Below are positions 59,456 through 64,000 of a stretch of DNA of 64,000 bases, one piece after another. Position numbers and translations under genes: made by a program. Each line of letters opens with the position of its first letter. The stretch's first letter is position 1. The notes under the pieces were generated by a model, which searched no databases, had not been told where the DNA came from, and was given only the letters and a program-made list of their open reading frames with translations. The stretch covers positions 40,481,996 to 40,545,995 of the forward strand of contig OY759261.1 in assembly GCA_963662155.1 (NCBI GenBank), written 5' to 3'. Source of the stretch: Lamellibrachia columna (lineage: Eukaryota > Annelida > Polychaeta > Sabellida > Siboglinidae).

Positions 59456-59895
59456 ACGAATATTGTTCCCTCTAAATGACTCACTATCATTCGTCGCCGT
59501 CGTCGTTGTTTTATTAGTTGTCGTCCGACGCTCATTTGTCGTATTCTCGAAACTCTCGTCCATTCCCGAATCGTCGCCGCTCCTATATACATCGTCAATA
59601 CATTGCGCTGCAACCGATGCAACAGGGAATGCAGGTCCAATTCGCCTTGATACGTCGACGAACATTCCCACGCACTATTAGTGTCAGAGCGTCCGGTACG
59701 TGTCAAGTGCGATTCGTGGCCATTGTTCGCATAGAGAGAATCATCCGATCGTTCCATCACGTCGGCGGTTACGGCTGGTCTGTCATTCGCGATTGCAGCA
59801 CTAGTCAGGTCCCGGTACAACTGGTATCGACGTATCGGATACAAAACGTAAATCGCATCCAATGACGAACACGTTACCGCGAAACATGCGAACAC
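59420..59895 (-). pseudogene. Viral ORF remnant, 3' part of the minus block
   Basis: Two minus frames overlap here (59,895-59,452 and 59,671-59,423). The second gives an acidic Thr-rich tail (SGDDSGMDESFENTTNERR). It probably belongs to the C-terminal end of the gene upstream after frame changes. Confidence 0.3.
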
Positions 59896-60665
59896 TCGCG
59901 TGCGGCAATTAATGATACGAGGACCATTTGCGGATTGTCTAGTACGACGAGATTCGTTTGCGCGTTACCAAATACATTACTCATGCCACGTATCACATCC
60001 ATATCCATGAACATAATATTCGTTGTTGTTTTGTTTACACGTTCAATCATCGCCATGCGGCCACCGTTTACATACTGAAGACCCAGTTCTCGCAGATGCA
60101 CGACGTACGTGTCATCTGTCTTGTTCCGGCGTGAGGTACTCGAGGAACGACGTACGTGTCATCTATCTTGTTCCGGCGTGAGGTACTCGAGGAACGACGT
60201 ACGTGTCATATGTCTTGTTCCGGCGTGAGGTACTCGAGGAACGACGTACGGGTCATCTATCTTGTTCCGGCGTGAGGTACTCGAGGAACGACGTACGTGT
60301 CATCTATCTTGTTCCGGCGTGAGGTACTCGAGGAACGACGTACGTGTCATCTATCTTGTTCCGGCGTGAGCTACTCGAGGAATGACGTACGTGTCATCTG
60401 TCTTGTTCCGGCGTGAGCTACTCGAGGAACGACGACCAACATTGTATCTGCTCATACCCTCGACGCGTACACGATCACTAGTCGTGACCCCAGCGTCCTT
60501 CTCATCGACATCACTAGAATATACGTAATGTATCGACGGTCGTACTGTCACATTAAATCCTTGACCGAATTCAATCATCTTATGCGCGCGCACGTCGTCT
60601 CGCGTTGCTATGTCAATAACGTTACAATCGTGCTCCACGTTGCATAACAGTAACGACGTCATCAT
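59874..60665 (-). pseudogene. Viral protein split by a 47-bp array
   Basis: The start MMTSLLLCNVEHDCNV overlaps the end of the upstream gene by 44 bases. The frame enters seven copies of a 47-base unit (SSSRRNKTDDTYV in the proper frame) and stops inside. After the array the same frame resumes (HLRELGLQYVNGGRMAMIE, TNIMFMDMDVIRGMSNVFG, NLVVLDNPQMVLVSLIA). Six extra copies add 282 bases, a multiple of three, so the frame is restored after the array although shifted units contain stops. The C-terminal part with a GGR..MIE and two hydrophobic strands looks like a folded enzyme or structural domain; no family recognised. Confidence 0.45.
60096..60424. repeat. 47-bp tandem repeat x7
   Basis: The unit ACGACGTACGTGTCATCTAT plus CTTGTTCCGGCGTGAGGTACTCGAGGA is repeated with few changes. 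Confidence 0.96.
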
Positions 60666-61299
60666 TACGAATTGTTTGAATTACTGATCTCGCGCGACAA
60701 CGCTTGTAATGTTCTCGTGTGCGTATCACATACATACCCAACAAAAATTCGTTCGTATACCATTGTGAAATATAAACATGCTGACGATGGTTAATGTCTG
60801 TATTTTGTATATCGTTTTGTAACTGCGTCTGCGCAGACGGAACACGCAACCGCGGATACGCTACATGTCCCTTATAAGTCGCATGTGCACGCGCCGCGTA
60901 CGTGTTCATATACGCCGTACAATCGTTCGTTATACGGGTTCGCAACAACATCGTATCCGTCTCGTTTTCGGTATAGCATTTGCGAACTGCTGTCGATGCT
61001 CCATCGTTAAAGTAAAAACTCGCGTTCGAATACGTCGGCAATGTACGATGGTGTAACAATTCTTGGTTACAGTACACAGTCGATCGTCCTTTCGTAGCTG
61101 TTGTTTGTATAACACACCAACTTTCTAACGTAGCGACACTCAAGACAGCTTCCTCATACTGTTCCAACGATACGTTCTTGGTTTGATCGACTATAAAGTT
61201 ACAATATATCGGGTTTGTATCGTCACCGTATATGTTTACGGTATAACGCGCACGATTTGAACGTTTAATTGGTTCCACGTACATAAGCGTCACAGACAT
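60622..61299 (-). CDS. Viral protein, 225 aa, intact
   Basis: The frame is complete from ATG to stop and free of arrays. The N-terminus reads MSVTLMYVEPIKRSNRARYT, with beta-rich sequence (VNIYGDDTNPIYCNFIV), one stretch of aromatic residues (YSNASFYFNDG) and a basic C-terminus (HYKRCRARSVIQTI). The start lies after a 130-base gap and its end overlaps the next gene. No family recognised; the lack of decay makes it the best candidate for a homology search. Confidence 0.5.
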   Translation of the reverse strand: MSVTLMYVEPIKRSNRARYTVNIYGDDTNPIYCNFIVDQTKNVSLEQYEEAVLSVATLESWCVIQTTATKGRSTVYCNQELLHHRTLPTYSNASFYFNDGASTAVRKCYTENETDTMLLRTRITNDCTAYMNTYAARAHATYKGHVAYPRLRVPSAQTQLQNDIQNTDINHRQHVYISQWYTNEFLLGMYVIRTREHYKRCRARSVIQTIRNDDVVTVMQRGARL

Positions 61300-61441
61300 G
61301 TATGCATCGTCGAATACATTATCCGATACTATATTACGACCAATACCAACGATGCGTATACAAGTCGTCCAGCCGCTTGTAATACCTGCGCCTGCGCGTA
61401 ACTAATCCCCTCTTCTACAAAACATGCATTAATAATTATGC

Positions 61442-61572
61442 CCAGTTGTTGGCTTTTGTACCATTGCGTTGTAGAACATTCGACGTTTACACTGCGCTAC
61501 CATTTCACGACTTTGTACCATTGCGTTGTAGAACATTCGACGTTTACACTGCGCTACCATTTCACGACTTTG
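61442..61572. repeat. 57-bp duplication, in frame
   Basis: TTTGTACCATTGCGTTGTAG and the following bases are present twice (plus a partial third); the minus frame gains one 19-residue copy. Confidence 0.92.
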
Positions 61573-61795
61573 TACCATTAACAAAGAGACGACGAGAATA
61601 GACGTATTAATATCGCATCGTAAATACTCCTTTGTCGCATCAGCTGTTGCATATTCGATCACATCACCCATCATCACGCCGTACATGACACGTCTCGATA
61701 CGGAACGTTCACATTCTAACACACGCGCTATAGTACGTGTATCACGAATTACGAAGATGACACCTACATAAATACTCATCATGTGTACGCACATC

Positions 61796-61889
61796 AGTAC
61801 AAAATAACTATCGGACGTCGTATCATGTCGCGTACGCATAGCAGTACAAAATAACTATCGGACGTCGTATCATGTTGCGTACCAACAGC
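61796..61889. repeat. 47-bp direct duplication, frameshifting
   Basis: AGTACAAAATAACTATCGGA ... is present twice, 47 bases apart, and separates the two halves of one gene into different frames. Confidence 0.9.
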
Positions 61890-62246
61890 AGTAAGATAGT
61901 TACGTAAACGATCCGCAAACCAATTCTGACATATATTATCCATTCCAGCTCTTGTAGTAGCTACGCACGCACTATATAATATTGTCCTACAAAAATATGC
62001 AGCGCATATACGTCGATAATACGGTTCCTGTACATATGCGTCTGCCATACGTAACGTGGTTATAATGTCCCGACGTAGAGTAAGATCGAATGTTTGTACA
62101 TCTTCAATAACGATCGCATGCGTTGCGGTCTCGCTGATGTTCCTGTTGCTTCCATACACGGCCACGATATGGTATTTATAATACTCTCAATCATACATTC
62201 ATCGCTGTTCGACATTTCGATTAATGTATCGTCGTCTGCACCCGCA

Positions 62247-62446
<200 letters not shown>

Positions 62447-63015
62447 TCTATTGCGTCGTTCATCCTCCGGTGTCATCGCCCAATCTGTGTTCTCCTTATT
62501 CGCACCACGCCTATCATTCACCGCAGTCTGCCTATTGGGCGAACGTTCTCGCCGTGCTACATGTTCTACAAGCACGCGACTATGCGGCTCGTTAGATCGA
62601 CACGTCGTCTCCGTTGCTTCGTCTTTATCGAAAACCAACGGAACATGACATTGAGGCGAGTGTTCCCGAGATTGTTTCCGTGCCACGTCATCCTTTCTCT
62701 GTTTTAGTATTTCACGTCCGTCTCGTCGGTGCCGTCGCTTATGACGACTCTGATATCCATTATCGCTCGAGCGCTCAGTGTCGCACGAACGTGACTGATT
62801 CGTACGTTGATGTCGCATCTGTTCCGTACCCGTGTGCCTGTCGTGTCGTTTTTGTTTAGGGTCTGCGCGATCTACTCCGAGTTCCGCGTCGTTACACGCA
62901 TGTGATCGCTTCTTCCGTTTGCGTACCACAGTTTCGCTGTACGCAACGACCGCCCTATCAACTTATCTACATGTTTATTTTTTATTATTGTGTAACTACT
63001 TATACATTAGTTAAG

Positions 63016-63168
<153 letters not shown>

Positions 63169-63301
63169 AAGATTGGTGAGAAGCAGGATGAGATGGGCAG
63201 GCCACTTGGTAACAATGGATGCAAGCAAACTAGCAAAGAGAGCAGAGGTGGACAAACATCAAGGACGCAGGAAAAGGGGAAGGCCACAGGTGAGATGGGA
63301 G

Positions 63302-63693
<392 letters not shown>

Positions 63694-63880
63694 TATATAA
63701 ATATATAAGTTAATAGTTTTTAATGCATAATGTTAAACGTAATAAAAAATAAATATATATATATATATATAAAGTAGAAAGAATAAATTAGCAAAATAAA
63801 TACAGTAATTAAATATCTATTCTAAAATATAATTTTTTGTTAGCTCACTAGGATTGAGACAGAAACGTAAATACGCATTT

Positions 63881-63992
<112 letters not shown>

Positions 63993-64000
63993 TATATATA

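Overview
The window is repeat-rich nuclear DNA of an invertebrate animal, most likely a lophotrochozoan such as a mollusc (inference). Pointers are spliced genes with GT-AG introns, a STELLO/DUF288-type protein, a filamin-plus-SGNH (NXPE/PC-esterase-like) protein, CR1/L2-like LINEs, a Ty3/gypsy remnant, a pogo/Tigger transposase fused to a PHD finger, and very long (TA)n, (CA)n and (ACGC)n microsatellites. Nothing prokaryotic is seen. No database search was possible, so all names rest on motifs read by eye.

Layout. 0-2.3 kb holds a small acidic ORF and repeats. 2.3-11.9 kb holds one minus-strand non-LTR retrotransposon (ORF1, endonuclease, reverse transcriptase), split inside ORF2 by a 5.9-kb almost perfectly palindromic element (3835-9730) with a 6-bp target duplication, CACACT. 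12.7-17.3 kb holds three recognisable exons of a membrane-anchored STELLO/DUF288 gene; one internal exon is missing. 17.4-22.3 kb holds microsatellites, a microsatellite-centred inverted repeat, a 43-bp satellite and a gypsy pol remnant. 22.7-24.6 kb holds two exons of a filamin/SGNH protein. 24.6-33.2 kb is mostly repeats with LINE scraps and minisatellites. 33,262-36,408 is a complete pogo/Tigger element with TIRs and a TA duplication.

The most unusual part is 36.41-62.96 kb. It is a CpG-rich, densely coding block whose genes lie a few bases apart or overlap (ATGA stop/start), unlike the AT-rich surroundings. I read it as an endogenous copy of a large double-stranded DNA virus. It starts inside the C-terminal part of a family B DNA polymerase and contains a probable baculovirus-F/gypsy-Env-like fusion glycoprotein, a second membrane protein with an acidic tail, and about ten gene products I do not recognise. 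Transcription blocks are: plus 36.4-40.1, minus 40.4-57.1, plus 57.3-59.2, minus 59.2-62.9. Nearly every gene carries its own tandem array, more than 20 in 26.5 kb. Some arrays keep the reading frame; others break it, as do small indels and a 1.4-kb hAT-like insertion. The copy is therefore a decayed fossil, not an active virus.

Short in-coding tandem duplications of the same kind occur in the LINE endonuclease, the LINE ORF1 and the filamin/SGNH gene. The process that made them therefore seems to act on this genome in general and not only on the viral insert. 63.0-64.0 kb is microsatellite plus the 3' tail of another LINE.
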